A stretch of DNA of 18,298 bases from Deltaproteobacteria bacterium (lineage in GTDB: Bacteria; Desulfobacterota_B; Binatia; Bin18). The position numbers were made by a program, and so were the translations under genes. Below the pieces are notes generated by a model. The model was given only the letters and a program-made list of their open reading frames with translations, had not been told where the DNA came from and made no database searches. Numbering within the stretch: the stretch's first letter is position 1; each line of letters begins with the position of its first letter. Below, in pieces: positions 1 to 7,711 of this stretch. The stretch spans positions 1-18,298 of the forward strand of contig JAAXHF010000409.1 of NCBI GenBank assembly GCA_012271025.1. The letters are read 5' to 3'.

Positions 1-735
1 CTCAATGGCCACCTTGTAGCCCTGGCCGACCTGACCGATCACGTTTTCGCGCGGCACCCGCACGTCTTCCAGGATCAACTCACAGGTCGAACTGGCCCGG
101 ATGCCGAGCTTGTCCTCTTTACGGCCGACACTGAAGCCGGGCATCTCACGGTCGATGACAAAACCGGTGATGCCCTTGTAGCCCTTGTCGGGATCGGCGT
201 TGGCGAACAGCATGTACAGGCCCGCGTCGTCACCGTTGGTGACCCACATTTTTCGACCGTTGAGCACATAGGTGTCGCCGTCGGGGCGTGCCTGGGTTTT
301 CAGGGCAAACGCGTCACTGCCCGAACCGGACTCTGACAGCGAGTAGCTGCCGACTGTGTTTGTCGCCAGCCGGGGCAGGAACCTGGCCTGCTGGTCGGGC
401 GTCAGCCAGCGCAGGAAGGCGTTGATGACCAGGGTGTTCTGGACATCGACACACACCGATACCGCAGGATCGACCCGAGCCATTTCCTCGATGGCCAGAA
501 TCGCCATGAAAAAGCTCGACCCCGCCCCGCCGTACTCCAGCGGGATCTCAACCCCCATCACGCCCAGGTCAAACAGTCGATCAATCAGCTCGCGCGGGAT
601 CTTGGCCGCCCGGTCCATGTCCATCACCTGCGGTTCGACCCTCTCCTCGGCAAACTCCCGGACCATGGACTGAAACAGCCCCTCTTCTTCGCTCAGTGTC
701 GTCAGTGCAAGACTTGCCGTGTTGGTACTCGACAT
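1..735 (-). CDS. Acyl-CoA dehydrogenase, N-terminal part (gene runs off the left edge)
   Basis: The 245 visible codons encode the N-terminal helical domain and the middle beta domain of an acyl-CoA dehydrogenase. This is an FAD flavoenzyme that makes the alpha,beta-double bond in acyl-CoA esters and passes electrons to electron-transfer flavoprotein. The family signature is seen as SLSESGSGSDAFALKT (about residues 132-147), followed by KMWVTNG (162-168) and the KLGIRAS segment (209-215). The motif style resembles short/branched-chain members, but chain specificity cannot be read. The catalytic glutamate lies in the C-terminal domain, outside the window. The ATG at 735 is preceded by a purine-rich AAAGGGG about 9 bases upstream. 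The gene is divergent from the metallophosphoesterase across 95 bp. The fold assignment is secure; the substrate is unknown. Confidence 0.93.
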   Translation of the reverse strand, partial: MSSTNTASLALTTLSEEEGLFQSMVREFAEERVEPQVMDMDRAAKIPRELIDRLFDLGVMGVEIPLEYGGAGSSFFMAILAIEEMARVDPAVSVCVDVQNTLVINAFLRWLTPDQQARFLPRLATNTVGSYSLSESGSGSDAFALKTQARPDGDTYVLNGRKMWVTNGDDAGLYMLFANADPDKGYKGITGFVIDREMPGFSVGRKEDKLGIRASSTCELILEDVRVPRENVIGQVGQGYKVAIE

Positions 736-778
736 GCGCCGACCCCTTTCGCCTGAAGCTTTCCCCTTACATCTCACG

Positions 779-807
779 TTGCCGAACGCCTGTCCAGCCG
801 ATATAGT
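779..807 (+). promoter_or_regulatory. Putative sigma70-type promoter for the metallophosphoesterase
   Basis: TTGCCG (779-784) and TATAGT (802-807) are separated by 17 bases and match the -35 and -10 consensus at 4/6 and 5/6. Initiation near 814 would leave a short leader before the ATG at 831. This is pattern matching only; the box consensus of this organism is unknown. Confidence 0.4.
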
Positions 808-830
808 CGCCCCAAAAAGTGAGACACCAG

Positions 831-1403
831 ATGAAAATTGGTCTGATTTCCGACACCCATATTCCCGAAGCCATGCCAGAGTTGCCGAGCCAGGTGCGCA
901 CGGTTTTTGCCGGGGCGGATCTGATCCTCCACGCCGGGGACCTGCACTGTCTGGAGGTGCTCGATTGGCTGGAAGACATCGCCCCGGTGCTGGCCTGTCG
1001 GGGCAACGGCGACGACGGCTCGGGAGGCCGCCCGGTTGTCCCCGACGATCCGCGCCTGCGTGAAGCCGCCGTCACCAGCGCGGCCGGCTATCGGATCGGA
1101 CTGGTGCACGATGTGTTGGATCCCGAGGAATTCTCCCAGTGGCCCATCGAACGCACCATGGAGTTCTATTTTGACGGCCCCACCGATTTCATCGTGTGCG
1201 GCCACACCCATGTCGAGGGCGTCAAGCGCCACGGCGAGGTGCTGGTCATCAATCCCGGCAGCCCGACCTTTCCCCACAACTATGCCGCCCAACCCGGCAC
1301 GGTCGGAGTGTTGCAGCTCGCCGACAACCGTGGGGGCGGGAAGTTCAGCGTGTACGATCTGAAGACGCTGGCCGTCATGCCGGAGCTGACGACCAGGTTT
1401 TAG
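831..1403 (+). CDS. YfcE/MJ0936-family metallophosphoesterase
   Basis: This 190-residue protein is a small calcineurin-like phosphoesterase, a family of cytoplasmic phosphodiesterases that bind two metal ions. All core motifs are visible: D8-T-H10 near the start, G-D37-L-H39, the G-N59-G-D61 box, H93 and the C-terminal GHTH (H125, H127). Length and motif order fit the YfcE/MJ0936/VPS29-like group. I chose the ATG at 831 because MKIGLISDTH is the usual family start; a GTG at 819 in the same frame would add four residues. The Shine-Dalgarno is weak, but a promoter-like pair sits upstream. The gene is convergent with moaA, with 25 bp between the stops. The physiological substrate of such proteins is usually unknown and is unknown here. 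Confidence 0.9.
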   Translation: MKIGLISDTHIPEAMPELPSQVRTVFAGADLILHAGDLHCLEVLDWLEDIAPVLACRGNGDDGSGGRPVVPDDPRLREAAVTSAAGYRIGLVHDVLDPEEFSQWPIERTMEFYFDGPTDFIVCGHTHVEGVKRHGEVLVINPGSPTFPHNYAAQPGTVGVLQLADNRGGGKFSVYDLKTLAVMPELTTRF

Positions 1404-1428
1404 GGCTGGTTTTGGGCGCGGCCGAAGC

Positions 1429-2442
1429 TCAGCCGCCCAGACTGATCATTTCGATCTTTTTGTGCTCTTTCGGGTCATAGCCTGCGGCGGACCGCAGCGC
1501 CGTCAGCCGCTCTTCTGAGTAGCGATCCCGGCGTGTGCCCCAGATGCGGCCCAGAACGGCCAGAATGTCGTCATCCGAGGCGCCGCTGCGCAGCAGGGCT
1601 TTCAGGTTATAACCGGTGTTGGAAAACAGGCAGGTCACAAACCTGCCGTCGGCGGTCAGACGCGCCCGGGTGCAACTGCCGCAGAACGGCTCGCTGACCG
1701 AGGCGATCACGCCGATATCCCCGTCGCCATCCACAAAGGCATAATCGACCGACGGCGCGCTGCCCTTGTCGCGGCCGATCTCCCGCAGCGGAAACCGGCG
1801 CTGAATCGTTTGCAGGATTTCCTGCTTGGTGACGATTTTGTCGGACTGCCAGCCGTTGGCGTTGCCGACATCCATGAATTCAATAAAGCGCAGGGCAAAG
1901 CCGTGCTCACGGGCAAAGGCGACCAGGTCGAGGAGTTCGTCGTCGTTCACCCCGCGTTCGATGACCGCATTGATCTTGATCGGAGACAGGCCGGCCTGTC
2001 GGGCGGCAAACAGGCCGTCCAAGACCTTGCTGAGATCGCCCCGCTTGGTGATCTGCCGGAAGCGCTCGGGCCGCAGCGAGTCGAGGCTGACGTTGATACG
2101 ACGCAGGCCGGCCGCTCTGAGGCTGGCGGCTCTGTCGGCCAGCAGCGAGCCGTTCGTCGTCAGGCACAGTTCCGGGGCGTTTTCCAGGGCCGACAGTTTG
2201 GCGATCAGTGTCTCCAAGTCCCGCCGGGCCATGGGCTCGCCACCGGTCAGACGGACCTTTTCCACACCGAGTCGGACGAACAGGCGCACCAGCCGGGTGA
2301 TTTCTTCAAAGGATAAGACTTCGCTCTTCTCCAGCCACTCGTACTCGTCGAGCGGCATGCAGTAGGTACAGCGAAAATTACACCGGTCGGTCACCGAGAT
2401 GCGCAGGTCTTTGAGCGGACGCTGGTAGTGATCTGACAGCAT
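1429..2442 (-). CDS. moaA: GTP 3',8-cyclase MoaA
   Basis: MoaA is the radical-SAM enzyme that, with MoaC, converts GTP to cyclic pyranopterin monophosphate, the first intermediate of molybdenum cofactor. The 337-residue length is standard. The radical-SAM cluster ligands are C21-x3-C25-x2-C28 (CNFRCTYC). The second, GTP-binding 4Fe-4S cluster has C254, C257 and C271 (CGSC, then FVTC). The protein ends in the Gly-Gly typical of MoaA. A GGEP motif follows the TGG segment, as expected for SAM binding. The ATG at 2442 is preceded by CAGGAG, with a promoter-like TATAAT further upstream. No other moa, mog or molybdoenzyme gene is in the window, so it stands alone. Molybdenum cofactor use by this organism follows from family knowledge. 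Confidence 0.97.
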   Translation of the reverse strand: MLSDHYQRPLKDLRISVTDRCNFRCTYCMPLDEYEWLEKSEVLSFEEITRLVRLFVRLGVEKVRLTGGEPMARRDLETLIAKLSALENAPELCLTTNGSLLADRAASLRAAGLRRINVSLDSLRPERFRQITKRGDLSKVLDGLFAARQAGLSPIKINAVIERGVNDDELLDLVAFAREHGFALRFIEFMDVGNANGWQSDKIVTKQEILQTIQRRFPLREIGRDKGSAPSVDYAFVDGDGDIGVIASVSEPFCGSCTRARLTADGRFVTCLFSNTGYNLKALLRSGASDDDILAVLGRIWGTRRDRYSEERLTALRSAAGYDPKEHKKIEMISLGG

Positions 2443-2463
2443 GGAGTCTCCTGAACGGCGCCT

Positions 2464-2491
2464 ATTATAACCATCGGGCAGCCGTAGCCAA
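2464..2491 (-). promoter_or_regulatory. moaA: Putative sigma70-type promoter for moaA
   Basis: Read on the minus strand, TTGGCT (2491-2486) is followed after 16 bases by a perfect TATAAT (2469-2464). Initiation would fall around 2457 and give a leader of about 15 bases carrying the AGGAG ribosome site of moaA. It separates moaA from the exporter gene upstream, which ends at 2572. I saw no known molybdenum cofactor riboswitch fold in so short a leader. Confidence 0.5.
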
Positions 2492-2571
2492 GGGGAGGGT
2501 GGAGGAGAAAATTTGACACAGGCCCAGGTATGGCCGAAATAAATCGGGGCGAAATCTGGCAGTTCAGTTCT

Positions 2572-4146
2572 TCAGCGTTGCGTAAGAGAAACGTCCGTGC
2601 GATCCGGTCCGGTATCCTCGATCATCCACCACGCACTGCCCGCACTCAGCAGGGCCAAACCCGAGGCAATGGCCATCAGCCACTGAAAACTCGTCACAAA
2701 CGAGTCGTCAATCGCTCCCTCCAGGGCCGAACGGATCTGCGCGTCGGGACCGGCCGGGGCTTGGGCTGCGGCCAGCTTGGCGCGCTCGGCATCGAACTGG
2801 TGTCGAATGTGGGCTGGCACCTGAAGCGCGTCCAGCCGCCGGTCGAGTTGGGCGTTGAACACGCCGACCGCCACAATGCCCAACACGGCGATGGCCAGCA
2901 GGCTGGCCGTCCGTGAGACCGCGCTGTTGAGGCCCGAGGCCAGCCCAGCGTAGCGCTGGTCAACCGCGCCCAGCACGGTGCTGGTCAGCGGCGCAACCGT
3001 GAGCATCATACCGGTCGCCACCACCACAATGCCGGGAAAGAAGCCGCGCCAATAGTGGCTCTCATGGCTCAGCAGGGCCAGGCTGGCATAGCCGCTGGCC
3101 GCCACACACGGCCCGATCAGCAGCGGTCGGCGGGCGCCGTAGCGAGCCACCAGACCGCCCGCCCAGCGCGAGCCGGCAAACATGATGGCGCTCATCGGCA
3201 GAAACGCCGCCCCGGCCTGGGTGGCGGAATAGCCGTGGACCTGAATCAGACAGAACGGCAAAAAGAACAGGCTGCCGCCCAGCGCGGCATACAGCAGCAG
3301 GGTGAGCAGATTCACCCCTCGAAACGTCCGCGACCGAAACAGGCCGAGCGGCAGCATGGGCGCCGGACTGGAGCGCTCGACCAGAATAAACCCGGCCGAG
3401 ACGCCAGCGCTCAGCGCCAGCGCCCCGAACACGAACGGATGGCGGAAACCGAGCTGCGGGGCTTCGAGCAGACCGTAGACCAGGCTGCCCAGCCCCAGCG
3501 TGATCAGCAGCGCGCCGGGCCAGTCCAGTTTGCCGGCCGGCGGGCTGGCCGGGCTGTCGGGGATGCGCCAATACACCACGCTCAGGACAAGCAGGGCCAG
3601 CGGCGCATTGAGGAAGAACACCCAGCGCCACGAGCCATGGTCAACAATCCAGCCGCCGACAACGAGGCCCAGGGCCGACGAGATCGCAATCCCGCTCGAC
3701 CAGGTGCCGACCGCCCGACCGCGCTGCCGGTCAGAGAAGGCGGCCCTGAGCAGGGCCAGGCTGTTTGGGACCAGCAGGGCGCCGCCCACGCCTTGTCCGA
3801 CCCGGGCGGCGATCAGGGTCTGGATGTCGGGCGCCAGACCGCAGCCCAGAGAAGCCAGGGTAAACACGCCGATGCCGGCGGCAAAGCTCGGCCGGCGTCC
3901 CAGCCGGTCACTCAGCGCGCCGCCGACCAGGAGCAGCGAGGCCAGAAACAGGACATACGCCTCCACCACCCACTGGGCCTGGCTGATCGTCGCCTGAAGT
4001 TCTCGCTGCACGACCGGCAGGGCGATATTCACCACGCTGCCGTCGACAAACACCATGCCGGAGCCCAGAATCGTGGCCGCCAGGGTCCACTGTTCCGCGC
4101 CCCAGCGCGTCGCGGACTGTCGGGAGTGTGGGAAGGAGGTCTGCAA
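2572..4146 (-). CDS. DHA2-family (EmrB/QacA-like) MFS exporter
   Basis: This 524-residue integral membrane protein has the length of the 14-helix DHA2 drug:proton antiporters. The first helix carries the family motif DGSVVNIALPVVQREL (about residues 35-50). MFS motif A, GGALSDRLGRRP, is at 75-86, and GxGGALLVPNSLALL lies in the fourth helix region. Such proteins export hydrophobic compounds or metabolites using the proton gradient; the substrate cannot be read. The start is odd: the only start codon before the first helix is TTG at 4146, the frame is closed by TAG four codons earlier, and no Shine-Dalgarno is visible. The next ATG would cut into helix 1. The gene is divergent from the carbonic anhydrase and sits upstream of moaA in the same direction. 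Confidence 0.93.
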   Translation of the reverse strand: MQTSFPHSRQSATRWGAEQWTLAATILGSGMVFVDGSVVNIALPVVQRELQATISQAQWVVEAYVLFLASLLLVGGALSDRLGRRPSFAAGIGVFTLASLGCGLAPDIQTLIAARVGQGVGGALLVPNSLALLRAAFSDRQRGRAVGTWSSGIAISSALGLVVGGWIVDHGSWRWVFFLNAPLALLVLSVVYWRIPDSPASPPAGKLDWPGALLITLGLGSLVYGLLEAPQLGFRHPFVFGALALSAGVSAGFILVERSSPAPMLPLGLFRSRTFRGVNLLTLLLYAALGGSLFFLPFCLIQVHGYSATQAGAAFLPMSAIMFAGSRWAGGLVARYGARRPLLIGPCVAASGYASLALLSHESHYWRGFFPGIVVVATGMMLTVAPLTSTVLGAVDQRYAGLASGLNSAVSRTASLLAIAVLGIVAVGVFNAQLDRRLDALQVPAHIRHQFDAERAKLAAAQAPAGPDAQIRSALEGAIDDSFVTSFQWLMAIASGLALLSAGSAWWMIEDTGPDRTDVSLTQR

Positions 4147-4334
4147 GCTGGGCTGAGGCTAGCAACGAAACCGGGCCAGACCAAGGGGCAGCTGGTTTGC
4201 GATGCGCGATTGCTGTCCGATCACGCCAGGCCGAATCGGCGCGTGCCTGAGATGCCTCTTGCTTTCCCGGGTGCCGCTCTGTAGACCAAACGCATATCCC
4301 CGGCAGGGGTGGCCAGTTCTTGAGGAGTTGTCGC

Positions 4335-4826
4335 ATGTCATCGACCGATGTGTTCCTGGCGAATAACGCCCGCTATGCCGAGCAGTTTCAGAAAGGCGAG
4401 GCGCCCGTCCGGCCCGGCAAGCAGACCGTGATCGTCACCTGCATGGACGCCCGTATCGAAACCGGCCGCCTGTTGGGCCTTGAAGAGGGCGATGCCCACG
4501 TCATACGCAACGCGGGCGGGGTCGTGACCGACGATGTGCTGCGCTCTCTGGTCATTTCGCAGCGTTTGCTGGGAACCAGAGAGATCATGCTCATTCATCA
4601 CACCGGCTGCGGGATGCTGAGCTTCCGCGACGACGATCTGAAAGCCGAGATCGAAGCCGACACCGGCTTACGGCCCGCCTTTGCGTTCGAAGCCTTCCCG
4701 GACCTTGAGGAGGACGTGCGTCAATCCATGCGTCGGATCATGGCCAGCCCCTTTGTTCCGGTGAAGGACCACATACGCGGTTTTGTCTACGACGTGGCGA
4801 CCGGTCGCCTGCATGAGGTCAGCTGA
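4335..4826 (+). CDS. Small beta-class carbonic anhydrase-like protein
   Basis: This 163-residue protein belongs to the short beta-carbonic anhydrase group typified by mycobacterial Rv1284. It is predicted to hydrate CO2 reversibly to bicarbonate in the cytoplasm. Zinc ligands are C36 (in TCMDAR), H89 and C92 (in HHTGCGM). The D38/R40 dyad that gates the active site is also present. The RNAGG segment (58-62) and the SLVISQRLLG helix fit the family. The ATG at 4335 is chosen because GAGGAG lies 8 bases upstream; an in-frame TTG at 4320 overlaps that site and is less likely. It is divergent from the exporter and about 125 bp upstream of the amidohydrolase operon. Some close homologues lack strong measured activity, so the reaction is a family inference. 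Confidence 0.9.
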   Translation: MSSTDVFLANNARYAEQFQKGEAPVRPGKQTVIVTCMDARIETGRLLGLEEGDAHVIRNAGGVVTDDVLRSLVISQRLLGTREIMLIHHTGCGMLSFRDDDLKAEIEADTGLRPAFAFEAFPDLEEDVRQSMRRIMASPFVPVKDHIRGFVYDVATGRLHEVS

Positions 4827-4877
4827 CGCGAGGCGCATGGCTCCGCTCTATGCACTCCCGCCCGCACACGGGGCAGC

Positions 4878-4900
4878 GCTGAGCGGCTCCCCTCAGCCGC
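4878..4900 (+). repeat. Two overlapping, mutually exclusive short hairpins
   Basis: GCTGAG/CTCAGC (4878-4883 and 4892-4897) and GCGGCT/AGCCGC (4883-4888 and 4895-4900) are both perfect 6-bp stems, with loops of 8 and 6 bases. They share bases, so only one can form at a time. They lie 51 bases after the carbonic anhydrase stop and 52 before the amidohydrolase start. No T-run follows, so this is not a standard intrinsic terminator. Confidence 0.35.
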
Positions 4901-4952
4901 ACCGACATCCGGGCGACAGCCTGCGAGCCTGCCGGCCCAAGAAGGAGACGAG

Positions 4953-6083
4953 ATGAAAGTTGTTGACGGTGATAGCCACTTTATTGAACCGCTTGATGTC
5001 TACCCACGCTATGTTGACCCCGCCTTTCGGGAGCGGGCCATGCGCGTGGAGCGCGACCCGGCCAGCGGCGAACAGCGCATGCTGGTCGATGGCCGACCCA
5101 TGCGGCTCGGCAGCCGGGATATCGACGAAATGCTCAGCATCATCGTCGGCTATGGGCAGAAGGAAGAGGGCAGTGCGCTCGACGAGTTTGACCGCTCGCT
5201 GATGAGCGGCGGCGACTGGCAGAACATGGACAAACGGGTGCGGTTTCTCGACGCCGAGGGCATCGACTACCAAGTCCTGTTTCCGACCCTGGGGCTGTTG
5301 TGGGAGGGCGAGGTGCAAGACCCCGAGCTAGCCGCAGCGCTGTGCCGGGCGTACAACACCTGGGCGTTTGAGGTGTGCGCGGGCCGTCTGGACCGTCTCT
5401 TTCCGTCGGCCCATATCTCGCTCCGCGACCCCGTGCTGGCCGTTGACGAGATTCAGCGGGTGGCCAAGCTGGGCGCCCATTCGATCATGCTTGGCTCGGC
5501 GCCGGTGGCGGGCAAAAGCTTTGGTCACGCGGACTATGACCCGATTTGGGCGGCCGCCCAGGACGCAAATGTCGCGGTCACTATCCATCCCGCCGGCAAC
5601 AAGGAATACCTGGGCAGCGCCTGGTATAAACACCGCAATCCCGGCTTCATGTTCATCTCGATGAACGTGATCCAGGACCCGCGCATGTCGCTCAGCACAA
5701 TGGTGTATGACGGGGTGTTCGAGCGCTTCCCCGAGCTGCGGGTGGCGACCGTCGAGTCGATGGGTAGCTGGGTCGGCGAGTGGCTTGAACGCTTTGACTA
5801 CCGCTATCAGTACATGCGCCACACCTCGCAGATGAGGCGGCCAATCCGGGAGTATTTTGCCCGCAATATCTGGATCAATGCCGACCCGAGCGAAAAGTTG
5901 TTGCCGTACATTGTCCAGTTTGTGGGCGACGAGAAATTCTTTGTCGGCTCGGACTATCCGCACGCCGAGGGCTTTACCCAGCCTGTCCAGACCATGCGCG
6001 GCCTGCTGTCAGACCTGCCGGCCGTCTCGCTGGACAAGATCCTGGGGACCAACGCGGCGGCGTTCTATAGAATCGAGGCGTGA
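4953..6083 (+). CDS. Amidohydrolase-2 family (ACMSD-like) metal-dependent hydrolase or decarboxylase
   Basis: This 376-residue TIM-barrel protein is of the amidohydrolase-related family that includes ACMSD, gamma-resorcylate decarboxylase and many uncharacterised hydrolases. Supporting landmarks are DGDSHFIEP at 5-13, RVRFLDAEGIDYQVLFPT (95-112), H212 in the IHPAG strand end, and D334 in VGSDYPHAEG. The usual HxH of ACMSD is D7-x-H9 here. E268 appears where ACMSD has its second barrel histidine, although that alignment is by eye. Metal content and reaction (hydrolysis or decarboxylation) are therefore open. AAGGAG lies 5 bases before the ATG at 4953. It is the first gene of a six-gene plus-strand run and is followed after 54 bp by the first SDR, which suggests a shared catabolic role. 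Confidence 0.88.
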   Translation: MKVVDGDSHFIEPLDVYPRYVDPAFRERAMRVERDPASGEQRMLVDGRPMRLGSRDIDEMLSIIVGYGQKEEGSALDEFDRSLMSGGDWQNMDKRVRFLDAEGIDYQVLFPTLGLLWEGEVQDPELAAALCRAYNTWAFEVCAGRLDRLFPSAHISLRDPVLAVDEIQRVAKLGAHSIMLGSAPVAGKSFGHADYDPIWAAAQDANVAVTIHPAGNKEYLGSAWYKHRNPGFMFISMNVIQDPRMSLSTMVYDGVFERFPELRVATVESMGSWVGEWLERFDYRYQYMRHTSQMRRPIREYFARNIWINADPSEKLLPYIVQFVGDEKFFVGSDYPHAEGFTQPVQTMRGLLSDLPAVSLDKILGTNAAAFYRIEA

Positions 6084-6137
6084 CCGACGGGGATGTCCAG
6101 CCTGGGGCCTGATCGGGTTTTGCACGGAGGACGAACG

Positions 6138-6899
6138 ATGCGTATCACAGACAGAGTCGCCCTGGTCACGGGCGGCAGCCGGGGCATTGGCCGGGCCATC
6201 AGCCGCCGGCTGGCCGAAGGAGGCGCCCGGGTGGCGATTGCCGATATCCTGGAAGACGAGGCCCGGCAGACCGCCACGGAGATCGTCGCTGCGGGCGGCC
6301 AGGCCCTGGCCGTGACCACCGACGTGACCCAACTCGACCAGGTCCGGGCCTGCGTCCAACACGTCACCGACACCTGGGGACCGATAGACATTCTGGTCAA
6401 CAACGCCGGCTGGGACAGAATCGAACCGTTTGTCGAGAGCGCTCCCGAGACCTGGGACAAGGTCATTGCGATTAATCTGCGCGGCCCGATCAACTTCTGC
6501 CACACGGTTGCGCCGCAGATGATGGAGCGCAAGCAGGGCAAGATCATCTCGATCAGCTCGGACGCCGGACGGGTCGGCTCGACCGGGGAGGCCGTTTACT
6601 CGGCGTGCAAGGCCGGCATTATCGGCTTTTCCAAAACCCTGGCCCGCGAGCTGGCCCGCTCGCAGGTCAACGTCAACGTCGTCTGCCCCGGTCCGACCGA
6701 CACGGCCCTGCTCCAGCAGGTCACCCAGGGGGAGCGCGGCGCGCGGGTGATTGAGGCCATGACCCGAGCGGTACCCTTCCGGCGCCTGGGCCAGCCCGAG
6801 GAAGTCGCCAATGCGGTGGCCTTTTTTGCCTCGCCGGACGCCGACTTTGTGACCGGCCAGGTCTTGTCGGTGAGCGGCGGCCTGACCATGGCCGGCTGA
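6138..6899 (+). CDS. SDR dehydrogenase, BadH-like (2-hydroxycyclohexanecarboxyl-CoA dehydrogenase type)
   Basis: This 253-residue classical short-chain dehydrogenase is predicted to oxidise a secondary alcohol, likely on a CoA ester, using NAD+. The cofactor motif TGGSRGIG is at 11-18, and D36 at the end of strand 2 favours NAD over NADP. NNAG is at 88-91, and the catalytic set N113, S141, Y154 and K158 is complete (SDAGRVGSTGEAVYSACK). The AGWDRIEPF stretch after NNAG and the SSDAGRVGSTGEAVY segment resemble BadH of cyclohexanecarboxylate/benzoate catabolism. FabG-like roles cannot be excluded. The ATG at 6138 follows GGAGG by 7 bases. Only 9 bases separate its stop from the next SDR, so co-translation and possibly a joint complex are likely. 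Confidence 0.9.
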   Translation: MRITDRVALVTGGSRGIGRAISRRLAEGGARVAIADILEDEARQTATEIVAAGGQALAVTTDVTQLDQVRACVQHVTDTWGPIDILVNNAGWDRIEPFVESAPETWDKVIAINLRGPINFCHTVAPQMMERKQGKIISISSDAGRVGSTGEAVYSACKAGIIGFSKTLARELARSQVNVNVVCPGPTDTALLQQVTQGERGARVIEAMTRAVPFRRLGQPEEVANAVAFFASPDADFVTGQVLSVSGGLTMAG

Positions 6900-6908
6900 G
6901 GAGGGCGT

Positions 6909-7694
6909 ATGCGCTTTACAGACAAGGTCGCCCTGATCACCGGCTCGTCGCGCGGCATCGGCCGGGCGATCGCCCTGCGCCTGGCCGGGGAAGGCGCCCG
7001 GATTGTGGTCAATTATCGCCGCAACACCGAGCAGGCCCAGGCGGTGGTTGCGGCAATCGAGCGGCTCGGCTCACAGGCGCTGGCGGTGCAGGCCGATATG
7101 AGTGACGGCGAGGCCGTGCGGGCCATGTTCCGACAGGTCAAGGAGCACTATGGGCGGCTCGACATCCTGGTCGTCAATGCTGCCGCCACCGCCTTTCGGC
7201 CCCTGCTCCAGCAGAAAGAACACAACGTGATGCGGACGTTCGGGCTGACGATCAGCGGCTCGCTGCTGGCGGTCCAGGAGGCCGTACCGCTGATGCGCGG
7301 TCGGGCGGCCCGAATTGTGACCGTCTCGGGCATTGACTCTCTGCGTATGCTGTCCGGACACGGGCTGCTCGGCGCGGCCAAGGCCGCCCTGGAAAACATG
7401 ACCATGTATCTGGCCCACGAACTCGGGCCCCACGGCATCGCGGTCAACGGCATCAATCCCGGCCTGATCGAAACCGACTCGTCGAAGATGTACGCCGGCG
7501 GTGACGCGGCCTACGCCGAGTACGAACGCGATGTGATCCCTAATACGGCGGCCGGCCGGGTGGGGCGGCCCGAAGACATCGCGGCGGTGACGGCCTTTCT
7601 GTGTTCCGAAGACGCCGACTTCATTCGGGGACAAACCCTGCTGGTGGACGGCGGACTGCTGTCTTCGTCGATCGCCAGCCGGCCGCACGACTGA
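6909..7694 (+). CDS. SDR protein, FabL-like, lacking the catalytic tyrosine
   Basis: This 261-residue Rossmann-fold protein has an intact cofactor motif (TGSSRGIG, 11-18) and NYRRN at 35-39, which favours NADPH. The active-site region reads SGIDSLRMLSGHGLLGAAK. Lysine 158 is present, but residue 154 (classical Tyr of YxxxK) is Leu, and residue 151, where FabL-type enoyl reductases have their Tyr, is His. The NAAATAFRPL and KAALENMTMYLAHEL segments recall FabL. It may be a pseudoenzyme subunit, or a subfamily using His151. GGAGGG directly follows the stop of the first SDR and serves the ATG at 6909. Both N-termini are alike (MR-T-KVAL-TG-SRGIGRAI pattern), which suggests an old tandem duplication or SDR pairing. 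Confidence 0.87.
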   Translation: MRFTDKVALITGSSRGIGRAIALRLAGEGARIVVNYRRNTEQAQAVVAAIERLGSQALAVQADMSDGEAVRAMFRQVKEHYGRLDILVVNAAATAFRPLLQQKEHNVMRTFGLTISGSLLAVQEAVPLMRGRAARIVTVSGIDSLRMLSGHGLLGAAKAALENMTMYLAHELGPHGIAVNGINPGLIETDSSKMYAGGDAAYAEYERDVIPNTAAGRVGRPEDIAAVTAFLCSEDADFIRGQTLLVDGGLLSSSIASRPHD

Positions 7695-7711
7695 AAAGGA
7701 GGAACAGAACT

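Noticed and set aside
1414..1438. Imperfect hairpin GGGC(GC)GGC/GCCGCCC between the phosphoesterase and moaA stops
   Set aside because: It has a two-base bulge, overlaps the last codons of moaA and has no directly adjoining T-run, so it is too weak to call a terminator.
2513..2541. Plus-strand TTGACA followed by a weak GAAATA
   Set aside because: No real plus-strand gene follows; the next plus-strand bases are antisense to the exporter gene.
3055..4284. 409-codon open frame opposite the DHA2 exporter
   Set aside because: The composition (many Gln, Arg, Ala, Pro) is that of an antisense shadow of membrane-protein codons; no domain is recognisable.
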